DNA from: Nitrospira sp.
GTDB taxonomy: Bacteria > Nitrospirota > Nitrospiria > Nitrospirales > Nitrospiraceae
Assembly (NCBI GenBank): GCA_018242725.1
Contig: JAFEBI010000011.1
Location: 1-64,000 of the forward strand
Direction of reading: 5' to 3'
DNA length: 64,000 nucleotides
Below are positions 10,243 to 18,028 of the stretch, piece after piece; within the stretch, counting starts at the first letter, position 1; each line of letters starts with the position of its first letter. The position numbers were made by a program, and so were the translations under genes. The notes under the pieces are model-generated. The model was not told where the DNA came from, did not search any database, and saw only the letters and a list, made by a program, of their open reading frames with translations.

Positions 10243-10740
10243 CTACCGTGGATTCACCGCAAGAAAGTCGTCGACAAAGTCTTTGACCAACGGTTCAACG
10301 GCATCTGTGATGATTTGATTCACATTCTCCTGTCGCACCATTCCAATCACACTTGCCGACCATGTGGTGCCCCATGTTTTCTTATTTTTCATTGAGAGCA
10401 ACCCGACCAGTTGCTTGAGATCCACTGTGACCGTATAGGCATACAACCCAAGTTCTTCCTTGAGAGTATTGATGTTGATGTAGAGATACGGTGATGAGCC
10501 CGACCGTGTTCGTTCAGTGAGGAGTCGGATGCCCTTTGAGCGAAGGGCTTGCTCGACTGTTGAACGGATCGCCTCTTGTGAGAGCCCATCAGTTGAAGCA
10601 TCGGGACTCACTTCCTCAATGACCAGCCCTAGTCCGAACATCCCTCGTAGCGATTCCCGGCTTCCAGAATCAAGTGCATGGACGACACCGATATTCCCCC
10701 ACACGAGGATTCCGATGAGCAGCTGCAGTACGTACCGCAT
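10243..10740 (-). CDS. Small secreted hypothetical protein
   Basis: 165 residues. Residues 1-22 form a Sec signal peptide ending near VHALD; there is no lipobox. The mature part is a mixed alpha/beta domain with IRSTVEQALRSKGIRLL and a region LYININTLKEELGLYAY, reminiscent of small periplasmic proteins that assemble on envelope structures. I recognise no family. The open frame extends far upstream (to 11298), but the ATG at 10740 is chosen because GGGAGGA lies six bases before it and the extension overlaps the divergent methyltransferase gene and lacks coding character. Confidence 0.72.
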   Translation of the reverse strand: MRYVLQLLIGILVWGNIGVVHALDSGSRESLRGMFGLGLVIEEVSPDASTDGLSQEAIRSTVEQALRSKGIRLLTERTRSGSSPYLYININTLKEELGLYAYTVTVDLKQLVGLLSMKNKKTWGTTWSASVIGMVRQENVNQIITDAVEPLVKDFVDDFLAVNPR

Positions 10741-10992
10741 AGGTCCTCCCGATAGCTGATGATTGAGCATCTTACTCGAATTTGTTCGTGATTCCCACTG
10801 AGGCAAGAAGCAACCCACAAGCAAATGTGTGTCATCCATCCTGATCGAACACAATGGCAGTCCGAAATGGATTGAGAGGGGAAGCCGATCTATTCTCTGT
10901 GGCGCAAAGTCCTCATTTGAATATGGGCGGTGCACTGGTGTAGCGTGGGTTGAGATGTGGCCGGAACGAGTACGGATTGAATTGACGAGGTC

Positions 10993-11679
10993 ATGATGCA
11001 AACGCAAGCGCAGCACGTTCATGTCAGCAATGTCGATGAGGAGGTCGAGCAAGGCAATCAGGCGCAAGCCACCCGCCGGGCCTGTTCCCAGTTTGAGAAG
11101 CCGACAGGCTTGAGGGGGAGGGTAGCCGGTTGGATCATGGCACATCGCCGATCGCACCGAGAACGAAACGCCTGGGCGGTGTCGTTGCTGGAGCCGCAGC
11201 CCACGGATCGTGTGTTGGAGATCGGTTTTGGACCGGGTGTCGCCATCGCACTCATGAGTAAGGTAGTGACCAGCGGGCACATCGTGGGCATTGATCATTC
11301 GGAGGTGATGGTCCAGCAGGCGAAGAAACGCAATGCCTCAGCGATTGCGCAGGATCGAGTCGAATTACGGCTGGCCTCAGTATTCGACCTCGCCGGCGGC
11401 TACGACCGGTATGATAAGTGTCTCATGGTCAATGCCGTCCACTATTGGGACAATCCTGACGACGCGTTGAGAAGGGTGCAGCGTCAGATGAATCCTGGAG
11501 GGAAGATCGTGGTCGCGTTTCAACCCTGTGTGCAGGGGCCCACAGACGAGGATATTCTGAAGGCCGGTCACACCATGGTGGAGAGGCTCAAGGCTGCGGG
11601 TTTTTCCAAAGCCCATCTCGAAATCAAATCGATGGCGCCGGATTCTGTTGCCTGTGTGGTAGGGATGACGGAGGGATAG
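10993..11679 (+). CDS. Class I SAM-dependent methyltransferase
   Basis: 228-residue Rossmann-type methyltransferase. Motif I is VLEIGFGPGVA (near 74-84), followed by the acidic ribose-binding residue in GHIVGIDHSEVM. A later VNAVHYWDNP stretch and the strand GGKIVVAFQP fit the Methyltransf_11/25 type that acts on small molecules. The substrate is unknown. The region before FEKPTGLRG is basic and unlike the family, so translation may begin later than 10993, but no better ATG with a ribosome site is evident. It stands alone and is divergent from the secreted protein gene. Confidence 0.82.
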   Translation: MMQTQAQHVHVSNVDEEVEQGNQAQATRRACSQFEKPTGLRGRVAGWIMAHRRSHRERNAWAVSLLEPQPTDRVLEIGFGPGVAIALMSKVVTSGHIVGIDHSEVMVQQAKKRNASAIAQDRVELRLASVFDLAGGYDRYDKCLMVNAVHYWDNPDDALRRVQRQMNPGGKIVVAFQPCVQGPTDEDILKAGHTMVERLKAAGFSKAHLEIKSMAPDSVACVVGMTEG

Positions 11680-11795
11680 GGACTACGAGCAGGGAGAGGC
11701 TCATAGGGTCGCTCTCCGTGCCATTGGGTGAATGCCACATATGGCTATTGATTCTGTCAAATTTGATGTCGACACAAAAGTTCACACGTCGGTCC

Positions 11796-12079
11796 TTACC
11801 GGAGGCGACTCTTGTGGTTGATCGGTGGGTCCACGATCACTTCGGTCTGCCCATTTGGGCGTTGAATCACCACACGCACGACCCGCTCACCTTCCCTAGC
11901 CCAAAACCCAGTTCCGGTGTTTGATCGGCCAACATTTCGACTGTGCCGATCACCGGACGCGTATCACCTTTCCCTTTCTCCGTTTCGAGAGTGATCCGAG
12001 TGCCGATAGCGGCCACTGTATCGGGAACCGTCAGCGTGAGATAGTTGGCTCGAGATGAGGAGATGCCATGAGCGAGCTC
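11796..12079 (-). pseudogene. Frameshifted gene fragment
   Basis: On the minus strand two reading frames look like one broken gene. The first frame carries YLTLTVPDTVAAIGTRITLE and continues to TVEMLADQTPELGF. At about 11905 coding character moves to the next frame, giving WAREGERVVRVVIQRPNG and then TEVIVDPPINHKSRLR before TAA at 11796-11798. One missing base near the run of T would restore continuity. No family was recognised and no start was found. It may be a decayed chromosomal gene or a sequencing error. Confidence 0.35.
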
Positions 12080-12776
12080 CTTTCGAGTAAGAATGATAGA
12101 AAGACCGATGGAGATTTTCCAACCGTGACAATGAAGAAATGCAGAGAGACGGTGGACGCTGAATGAACGCACGAGGCCTTTCGGGTCTCTTTCTCTAGTA
12201 CGTGACGATCGGAATCTCCAGCGCAGTGGACCTTTGGATAGGAAATGAAAGTATTTATCGTTGCTTGTTGTGATTAAGGTCAGTCCCACCAAAGTATGTA
12301 TGTCTTCCGGGAGAGAGCCAATGAGAGGGGACGGTATGATCTCAGTGAAGAGCCCGTTCGTATCAGTAGATGTTGGTGGCGATGACGCTTTTTGCCGCCA
12401 TTGGGGATCCGTTCTTCGGCGCCCCGGTCTTCTGGCGATTCTCTCGTGACGAGTTCGAGTAGCGCGTTCATTAGTCCAGAGCCTTCCGCCTGGAATGGAT
12501 GAGACCTGCGGTGCGCATGAAGGCCGATGCGGAGGCTCGGTTCTCGGGAGACCATCATGCAGGGGTGAGGCGAGTGTAACTGTCAGGAGGTGAGCAAGCA
12601 AGAAAGGCGTCTGACTCTATTGCTTTGAGGGATGATACGTTCGACTTTTTTTATTATGCAGGAATTCAATCGTGTACCTGTCGAGGACTGAGATCATCGG
12701 TCCTGTGAAGTCAGCAAATGCCTCGCTCGTAATAATCAGAACAAAGGTGGTAAGCGTGGTCCTAAACTGTATCAAG
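12080..12776. other. No supported gene
   Basis: Open frames here (for example 12280-12558 minus) lack ribosome sites and switch frame repeatedly. The stretch may hold the decayed 5' part of the fragment at 11796-12079. Nothing else was recognised. Confidence 0.4.
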
Positions 12777-13124
12777 TCACTCTTTTAGAACTTTCTTAAA
12801 GCATTCACCTGCGTTGATTGCTTTCAGCGATTCACAGCTGAGAATCTTTGAGGACCCTTTGGTGTCGTTATAGATCAAGACAGCAAACATCTGGCCATTG
12901 CGACATGTCACATTCCAAATTGCATCACCCGACTTCGTTGTCCCCTGGAAGAAGTTTCGTGTCACTGAGTCACAGCGTTCTCCACTGCCTTGAAGAAACT
13001 TGGCAAAGAGAGTGCTTCGCTCTCCCGCTGTCATCAGCTGTAAACGGCCATGTGCGGGGTTAGCCGATGCCGCTTGTGTCCAGATTCCCCCGAGCAAGAG
13101 AACAATGATAAGCGAATGAACCAT
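12777..13124 (-). CDS. Small secreted hypothetical protein
   Basis: 115 residues with a clear Sec signal peptide (cleavage near ASA-NP, residue 21). The mature protein has four cysteines (in GERCDSV, NVTCRNG, LSCESL and GECFKK) that could form two disulfides in the periplasm. It contains AIWNVTCRNGQMFAVLIYND, a pattern of short beta strands. The ribosome site GGGAAGGA lies close before the ATG at 13124. No family was recognised. It is monocistronic as far as can be seen. Confidence 0.7.
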   Translation of the reverse strand: MVHSLIIVLLLGGIWTQAASANPAHGRLQLMTAGERSTLFAKFLQGSGERCDSVTRNFFQGTTKSGDAIWNVTCRNGQMFAVLIYNDTKGSSKILSCESLKAINAGECFKKVLKE

Positions 13125-13187
13125 CTTGTATCCTTCCCGTTGCCTATACTGGATGAAGAGGGAGAGTAAGACTACTGTCTATCCCAG

Positions 13188-13325
13188 TTAATGTGCCGTC
13201 CTCCGGATCATCCGTAGGCGCATCTCGATAATTCTGCCAATGTGTTCCTTGAATTCAAGTTCGTCTTTTTGAGATGTCAGTTCATCCAGGGACATGCTTT
13301 CATGCTTGAGACATTCAGGGCTCAT
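13188..13325 (-). CDS. Possible 45-residue helical protein
   Basis: A short frame with coherent coding character: start ATG 13325, stop TAA 13188-13190. The product is highly charged and predicted helical (SLDELTSQKDELEFKEHIGR, then a basic tail RLRMIRRTAH), like a small coiled-coil or DNA/RNA-contacting peptide. It lies 34 bases downstream of the TonB-C-like lipoprotein on the same strand, so it could be the second gene of that operon. The ribosome site is weak. Tentative. Confidence 0.35.
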   Translation of the reverse strand: MSPECLKHESMSLDELTSQKDELEFKEHIGRIIEMRLRMIRRTAH

Positions 13326-13359
13326 CAGCTTCTGTGGAAAAGACTCATGGAACGGGTAG

Positions 13360-13806
13360 TCATTCCTTCTCAGAAGGCGCTGTCAATGTGATATGGGCAT
13401 CCACATACGCATGCGAGAGATCGGGGGGGAAGGCAGGAAATGGACTGGCTCTGAGCACCGCTTGCTTCCCCGCCGCGTCATAGGACTCATTGCCGGATGA
13501 TTGCTCGATGGTGACACGGCTGACTGATCCATTCTTATGAAGCCGAAACCGGACGACCGTCGCATAGCTGCGGTTAGTAAAATCCAGTGCCGGAGCCTTC
13601 CAGACATCCCGTATTCGCTGTTGCACCAGGGCGAGATACGCCTTCGATCCGGGCGTTGACCCATCGGCCATAGCCTTCTGAGGAGACTGTACTTGTTGGG
13701 CTCCGATAGGGGTTCCTTTGTGCGAGCAGCTCATTGAGAACAGAATGTAGCACACAGTCAGTGCCGATCTGATACCCCATGCAGTCGTCCAGAGGGCGTT
13801 GCTCAT
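13360..13806 (-). CDS. TonB C-terminal-domain lipoprotein
   Basis: 148 residues. An N-terminal hydrophobic segment ends at FSMSCSH, a plausible though imperfect lipobox. A short Ser/Gly/Ala linker follows, then a TonB_C/TolA-like domain: YLALVQQRIRDVWKAPALD, VVRFRLHKNGSVSRVTIEQS and SYDAAGKQAVLRASPFPAFP. Such domains contact outer-membrane partners in energy transduction or envelope maintenance. There is no proline-rich spanning region and no ExbBD nearby, so it is more a TolA/TonB-fold relative than a true TonB. I prefer ATG 13806 over TTG 13827. Confidence 0.75.
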   Translation of the reverse strand: MSNALWTTAWGIRSALTVCYILFSMSCSHKGTPIGAQQVQSPQKAMADGSTPGSKAYLALVQQRIRDVWKAPALDFTNRSYATVVRFRLHKNGSVSRVTIEQSSGNESYDAAGKQAVLRASPFPAFPPDLSHAYVDAHITLTAPSEKE

Positions 13807-13997
13807 AACTCCATGATCTGTTCTCAAATGTACTTGCCGAGATGCGCTTGCGTTACACCGTTTAGGAGCAGAACGGAAATCAAAGAGCAGATCTTGTCTC
13901 TTGCATCACCTATTATGAGAGCTGAACCCGCATCACACAACAAGATGTCGGATGGCTCACTATTTCGTCACTGCATGAAAGTAAAAAAAGAAAGATT

Positions 13998-14074
13998 TGG
14001 TGCCCCCGATACGAATTGAACGTACGACCCGCGGTTTAGGAAACCGCTGCTCTATCCAACTGAGCTACGGGGGC
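13998..14074 (-). tRNA. tRNA-Arg (anticodon CCU)
   Basis: Cloverleaf complete on the minus strand: acceptor GCCCCCG/CGGGGGC, D arm GCTC/GAGC, anticodon stem GCGGT/ACCGC with loop TTCCTAA (anticodon CCT at 34-36), T arm GTACG-TTCAATT-CGTAT, discriminator A and encoded CCA (13998-14000). It reads AGG codons. The 5' end is only 27 bases from the integrase stop codon, so its promoter must lie inside or upstream of the integrase gene. tRNA-Arg(CCU) is a common integration target for tyrosine-recombinase elements. Confidence 0.96.
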
Positions 14075-14098
14075 AAGGCCAAATTTCAATGACTTACA

Positions 14099-14127
14099 CT
14101 TCTACAGACTCTCGGTCTTCGGGTCAA
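14099..14127 (-). promoter_or_regulatory. Candidate tRNA promoter inside integrase 3' end
   Basis: On the minus strand TTGACC (14127-14122) is separated by 17 bases from TAGAAG (14104-14099), a 5/6 and 4/6 match to sigma70 elements. The -10 box includes the integrase TAG stop. A start a few bases on would give a leader of about 20 bases before the tRNA. If real, the element supplies the tRNA promoter. Confidence 0.45.
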
Positions 14128-15211
14128 GTGTTCCCGGCGTGTTCTTCTGGAGGTACTTCTGAACCTTCAAAGCTGCTTCAAGCAAGTCGCGTTCCTCGAT
14201 AGCATTGTAACGCTTCCAACTTTTCTCTGACTGGTGGCCGACAATCTTCATTGCCGTTGCTGTGTCCACTCCCGCCCGCCTGAGGTTGGTAGATGCACAG
14301 TGTCTCAGATCGTGGAACCTGAAGTCTGTAATGCCGGCATTCTTCAATGCTGTACGGAATGACCGGCTGATACGCTGCAGAGGTTTGCCTTTGAACGTGA
14401 AGACATGACGTGTCGAAAGAGAACGTACCTTTGCCAGTCGCTGAAGTGTCATTCGAACATCCGGCGTCATGGGAACTTGTCGCGGCTTCTTAGTCTTCGT
14501 GTCTTGACTGCGAAGAGTGATAAAGCCTCTCTTGAGGTCAACACGGTCCCAAGTAAGCCCTACAATTTCACCGAACCTCTGGCCTAGCTGATAGGCGAGT
14601 TGCAAGACCGGCTTTAGGTGCGGTTTTGCCACTTGATGCAGTTTGCTCCATTCCTCTTCAGTCAACACTCTATCTCTTGCGTTCTGTGGATCAGGAAGCG
14701 GAACCCTTGTAGCGGGGTTGATCTGTAAAAGTCCCCGTCGGACAGCCACGTTCAGACAATGTTTGAGCACAATATGGTCATTGTTCACGGTCTGAATGCT
14801 CGCCGGATTTCCATTCTTCTTCTTTCGCTGACCTCGGTAAGTTTCCACGTCCTGTGGAACAATGGAGGTTAGAATCTTTCCACCAAAGAACGGGACAAGT
14901 TGTTTCTCCACGATCTCTACTCGGTCTTGATAGCTGCGCAGTCTCTTTACTGATTCCAATTCGAGATAGGCCTTGGCCCATTCACGGAACAAGATAGGTT
15001 TAGCCTGCTCCGTCTTCTCGTGGCCAAGTAACAGGCGAGTCTTGATAGCAGCTTCCATCTCTCGCGCGATCGTCTTGTTCAGGCACCCCACTTTCCACCG
15101 CTTCTTTTTTGCACCGGGTACGCCGCTCGCCAGGCTCCACGATTTGCCGTCCTCACTTTCAATAACACGGAACTCCACATAGTAACTATCGCGCCGCTTG
15201 GTTAGTCCCAT
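14102..15211 (-). CDS. int: Tyrosine recombinase (ICE integrase)
   Basis: 369-residue site-specific recombinase that integrates and excises the element. The N-terminal SAM-like arm and core-binding domains span about 1-170. In the catalytic domain the first Arg is in LGQRFGEIVGLTW (near 211), the HxxR box in FHDLRHCAST (near 298), the second His in IVGHQSEKSW, and the nucleophile Tyr in WKRYNAIEE (near 334). All catalytic residues are present, so it should be active. The start overlaps the end of the excisionase gene by 26 bases. The gene reads directly toward tRNA-Arg, stopping 27 bases before its 5' end. Confidence 0.93.
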   Translation of the reverse strand: MGLTKRRDSYYVEFRVIESEDGKSWSLASGVPGAKKKRWKVGCLNKTIAREMEAAIKTRLLLGHEKTEQAKPILFREWAKAYLELESVKRLRSYQDRVEIVEKQLVPFFGGKILTSIVPQDVETYRGQRKKKNGNPASIQTVNNDHIVLKHCLNVAVRRGLLQINPATRVPLPDPQNARDRVLTEEEWSKLHQVAKPHLKPVLQLAYQLGQRFGEIVGLTWDRVDLKRGFITLRSQDTKTKKPRQVPMTPDVRMTLQRLAKVRSLSTRHVFTFKGKPLQRISRSFRTALKNAGITDFRFHDLRHCASTNLRRAGVDTATAMKIVGHQSEKSWKRYNAIEERDLLEAALKVQKYLQKNTPGTLDPKTESL

Positions 15212-15395
15212 GGGTGTCTCTCCGTGGTGTGATCGTGTGCTGCTCGATCCATGCGTCCAGCTGAGCCTGCTTGAACTTCACCAGCCGCCCGATTTTGATG
15301 TACCCCAGTTTCCTCGTGGAGACCCATCCGTACAGGGTCAATTTTGATATGCCTAAATACTTCGCGGCTTCATCCATTGTCAAAAGATTGTTCAT
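15186..15395 (-). CDS. xis: Excisionase-family HTH protein
   Basis: 69-residue MerR-like winged helix protein: LTMDEAAKYLGISKLTLYGW, then KLGYIKIGRLVKFKQAQLDA, which is the classical excisionase/DNA-binding signature. It is likely the directionality factor for the adjacent integrase, bending attachment-site DNA, and may also repress int. The gene lies directly upstream of int and overlaps its start, so both are co-transcribed and coupled. Confidence 0.88.
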   Translation of the reverse strand: MNNLLTMDEAAKYLGISKLTLYGWVSTRKLGYIKIGRLVKFKQAQLDAWIEQHTITPRRDTHGTNQAAR

Positions 15396-16095
15396 GGCTC
15401 TTCAGGCAGACCTCTCCATTTGTGCCACCAAAGAAGTCGAGTGATCCAACCGACGCCTCGGCACAGCTCTCGGGACCGGCACTTATGTGAGAGTTCAGAA
15501 GTTTTGGCCATACCGAAAAGGTAGGGGAGGCCCAGCAGAGGAAAGGACTGCTGGGGCGGGTATGCCCGCGTCCGTAAAATAGGTGGGTTTGGGACGAGTT
15601 TCTGGTAAGGCGTCCCTAGCTCGCGCTGGGCAAGTGGTTTCGGCAGCTACGCTTCTAAGGCACCGCGTCCAGAGACGCCGTGCCATGTGGAATCAGGCAC
15701 CGTCGTGTCGCACGAAGCGACTCGACCGTGCGGAGACAATAGCCATCGCCCATTGGGGGGTGTGACACGCCCGTGGCACCCGCGCCACCTCAGAAGGCGT
15801 CACGCTTGCAGCTGTTCGTGGCCACAGATTCAGAAGATGTGCTGCGCCCCCAGCGTCGGTGAGGGGCCCAGCAGGGTATTGAGAAGAGGTCGGTACGCAA
15901 GTTCGGTATCCGAGTCCGTTCATGATCGCGACGGCTCTTTCGGGGAGGATCGAGGAGAGAGTGAGCGGCACCATCACTGGGGCGTGGCACTGTCAGCGCC
16001 GCGTCCTGCGGTTTGACTAAGGCCATCACGTCTACTTCCATTATTCTCTGTGGGCACAGCTCACTTCCTTCAGCTTCATACCGCGCAAACCCGCA
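15396..16095. other. Gene-free ICE left-end region with hairpins
   Basis: About 700 bases without a supported gene. Two adjacent hairpins lie at 15531-15555 (8-bp arms CCCAGCAG/CTGCTGGG) and about 15556-15570. A third hairpin at 15659-15684 recurs near 50.7 kb. Open frames on both strands here are Arg/Pro/His-rich with no ribosome sites. The stretch probably holds the int/xis promoter and control sequences. Confidence 0.45.
15659..15684. repeat. Dispersed hairpin repeat, copy 1
   Basis: A 26-base inverted repeat: GGCAC/GTGCC outer stem, a C-C mismatch, then GCG/CGC and further pairs. The same element occurs at 50714-50739 with 24 of 26 identical positions. The two differing bases fall at or near the loop, and one converts a T-G wobble pair to T-A. 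Confidence 0.6.
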
Positions 16096-16145
16096 TTATT
16101 TCGCTTGTTTCGTTTATTGCGCTTATTTCGATTGGCTGTTATACT
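16096..16145 (+). promoter_or_regulatory. Toxin-antitoxin promoter with four 9-bp repeats
   Basis: Four tandem 9-base units, TTATTTCGC, TTGTTTCGT, TTATTGCGC and TTATTTCGA, fill 16096-16131 with an exact 9-base period. They abut a -10 element TATACT at 16140-16145, and the third unit supplies a weak -35. The antitoxin has a DNA-binding domain, so this is probably its autoregulatory operator. Confidence 0.65.
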
Positions 16146-16173
16146 GCTTTCAGAGAAGAGAGGAGGCGAATCC

Positions 16174-16632
16174 ATGACCACTTTGACCAGAGAACCGATT
16201 GTGCCGACCGCTGAGGACGCGGCGCTCGCGAAGAAAGCGCTACAAGCCCTGGCATCGCATCAAGACCCATCCATGGATTTCCATGTCCAGATTATTCAGA
16301 AGCGGAAAACCCCTGAACGTCTGTTTTTGCCTCCTTCGGCTGTGCAACTCCTATTCACCATCCTTGATGAAATGTCGGCGGGCAATGCCGTCACACTGAT
16401 TCCGGTCCATGCCGAACTCACGACGCAAGAAGCCGCCGACGTGTTGAATGTGTCTCGTCCGTTCCTCGTGAATCTGTTAGACGAGCAGAAAATCCCCTAC
16501 CGCAAGGTTGGCACCCACCGGCGCATTCTCTTCGCGGACCTCATGCGCTACAAACATCAGATCGATGCGGACCGCCGTGCGACTCTCGATCAACTGACCC
16601 AAGACGCGCAAGCGCTGAAGATGGGCTATTGA
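16174..16632 (+). CDS. Antitoxin with excisionase-type HTH
   Basis: 152-residue protein. The C-terminal half carries LTTQEAADVLNVSRPFLVNL and KIPYRKVGTHRRILFADLMR, the MerR/excisionase-like DNA-binding fold found in antitoxins of PIN-domain systems. The N-terminal part probably binds and neutralises the toxin encoded next. ATG 16174 follows a strong AGGAGG; the longer open frame upstream overlaps the operator and is rejected. The stop overlaps the toxin start by four bases, a coupled arrangement that keeps antitoxin in excess. Confidence 0.85.
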   Translation: MTTLTREPIVPTAEDAALAKKALQALASHQDPSMDFHVQIIQKRKTPERLFLPPSAVQLLFTILDEMSAGNAVTLIPVHAELTTQEAADVLNVSRPFLVNLLDEQKIPYRKVGTHRRILFADLMRYKHQIDADRRATLDQLTQDAQALKMGY

Positions 16633-17210
16633 ATGTGGCCACCTTCACCGCGCTCTACGATTCGTGCGTCCTGTATCCCGCTCCTCTCCGTGATTTGCTC
16701 CTCGAACTCGCTGTAACGGATCTGTTTCGCGCCAAATGGTCCTCACACATTCATGACGAGTGGATACGGGCGGTGCTTGAGCATCGATCAGATCTCACAG
16801 TTGCGCAGCTCCGGCGCACGAGAGACCTCATGAATGAGCATGCTCGCGACTGCCTCGTTGAGGATTTTGAGGAGCTGATTCCATCCCTCACGCTGCCAGA
16901 CCCGAATGATCGGCATGTCCTGGCGGCCGCTATTCGCGGGAGGGCTGACGTGATTGTCACCTACAATCTCACAGACTTTCCCGAGAAGGAGCTTCAGAAA
17001 TACGGCATCACGCCCCAACATCCCGATGAGTTTCTACTACATCTTTTCAATCTGGCACCGAGCATAGTCTGTGCCGCTGCCAGAACGCATCGGGCGAGAC
17101 TCAAACATCCTCCCAAGACCACGCTTGAATACCTCGAGACGCTTGAACTTCAGTCCTTAACACAATTCGTCGCGGCGCTTCGTCCCTACGCCGTTCATCT
17201 CTGCTTCTGA
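16629..17210 (+). CDS. PIN-domain toxin (VapC-like ribonuclease)
   Basis: 193-residue PIN protein. Conserved acids sit in TALYDSCVLYP (first Asp), SLTLPDPNDRHVLAAA (central Asp pair) and IVTYNLTDFPEKEL (last Asp), as expected for a metal-dependent ribonuclease, often acting on tRNA. The C-terminal ~60 residues (after TPQHPDEFLLHLF) are an extension seen in this PIN subfamily. The start is TTG 16629 overlapping the antitoxin stop; GTG 16635 is possible. The pair probably stabilises the ICE by post-segregational killing. Confidence 0.85.
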   Translation: MNVATFTALYDSCVLYPAPLRDLLLELAVTDLFRAKWSSHIHDEWIRAVLEHRSDLTVAQLRRTRDLMNEHARDCLVEDFEELIPSLTLPDPNDRHVLAAAIRGRADVIVTYNLTDFPEKELQKYGITPQHPDEFLLHLFNLAPSIVCAAARTHRARLKHPPKTTLEYLETLELQSLTQFVAALRPYAVHLCF

Positions 17211-17663
17211 TCCCTTCTTTGATCACGTGGTGGGGCTTCCCCCGGCAGCCTCGCGAGAGCCGTTCAGCATTCCACCGCGTTCAGCTGTGCCCCTCACGTG
17301 TGCTCGGTCGCCTGCTGGTCGACAACTGCAACAAGCTAAAGACCGTCTCGAAGCCGGTCATCTGACCAGCTTCCGTTAAGACAAGCAGGCACATACTCGT
17401 TGTCAGATGAGCACAGGACCTTCTCGCCTCGTCCGTTAAATCGGCTCTGCCATACCGCGCTGGTGGTGAGCGTGGGGCCGGCTTGTGGTTTCGGGTCCGG
17501 TGCCTGTGCGCATCCGGCTGCCGCTCTGGCTTTCCACCGTCAGGCTGCGTCGATCATGCCCGCTGGCCGCCTCTGAGGCGGTTCCTTCGCGCGGTCATTC
17601 CTCCGCATCGCGCCCGCCGGCCCGCCAGGTGGCGGCGGCCTCTCTGTCTCCTTTGTCGTCGCT
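17211..17663. other. GC-rich untranslated leader region
   Basis: No supported gene. The stretch is GC-rich and precedes the conserved leader hairpin at 17664-17696. A similarly GC-rich gene-free stretch precedes the matching hairpin before ardC. It probably contains the promoter for the two ICE genes that follow. Confidence 0.4.
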
Positions 17664-17696
17664 GTGTGGCCTCCACGCCTGGTGAGAGGCCAACAC
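17664..17696 (+). promoter_or_regulatory. Conserved ICE leader hairpin, copy 1
   Basis: Left arm 17664-17673 and right arm 17686-17696 pair over ten positions with one bulged base and a loop containing CACGCCTGGT. A spacer with CATCAAC and the ribosome site AAAGGAG lead to the ATG at 17724. The same architecture, with different stem bases that still pair, precedes ardC at 48709-48738. Confidence 0.6.
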
Positions 17697-17723
17697 ATCA
17701 ACTCTAACTAAAGGAGACAACAC

Positions 17724-17966
17724 ATGGCACCTCATGAACAAAAACCCAAGCCGGTCACCACGCTTCGATGCAGCAGCATCAAGGCAAGCATCTGGAAGAA
17801 TGAGGGCATGAAAGGCCCGTTCTACAACGTGACCGTGGCCCGCTCGTACAAGGGCCAGGACGGAGTCTGGAAGAATTCCGAGTCCTTCGGGCTCGCGGAC
17901 CTGGACGCGCTCGTGGCTGTCGCCCAACAGGCGAAGCTCTGGGTCACCGAGCGTTTGGGACGCTGA
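17724..17966 (+). CDS. Conserved ICE hypothetical protein
   Basis: 80-residue protein of a type often seen in plasmid and ICE backbones: TLRCSSIKASIWKNEGMKGP, then YNVTVARSYKGQDGVWKNSE, then SFGLADLDALVAVAQQAKLW. The pattern is four short beta strands followed by one helix, compatible with a small nucleic-acid-binding fold, but no function is established. It is preceded by the conserved leader hairpin and a good ribosome site, and followed after 62 bases by the DUF6908-like gene. Confidence 0.8.
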   Translation: MAPHEQKPKPVTTLRCSSIKASIWKNEGMKGPFYNVTVARSYKGQDGVWKNSESFGLADLDALVAVAQQAKLWVTERLGR

Positions 17967-18028
17967 ACGATACGGGAAGCCTTTGGCAGTTGCGCCGGGG
18001 GCTTCCTTCACCTGAAGAAAGGAACACG

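Noticed and set aside
10741-11298. Long N-terminal extension of the minus-strand secreted protein frame
   Set aside because: It overlaps the divergent methyltransferase, lacks coding character, and a strong ribosome site plus signal peptide mark ATG 10740.
15687-16016. 109-codon frame at the ICE left end
   Set aside because: His/Arg/Ser-rich, no ribosome site, and an equally long open frame lies on the opposite strand.
16096-16131. Short CRISPR-like array
   Set aside because: The units are contiguous 9-mers without spacers and lie on a promoter, so they are operator repeats. No CRISPR array or cas gene was seen anywhere in the window.
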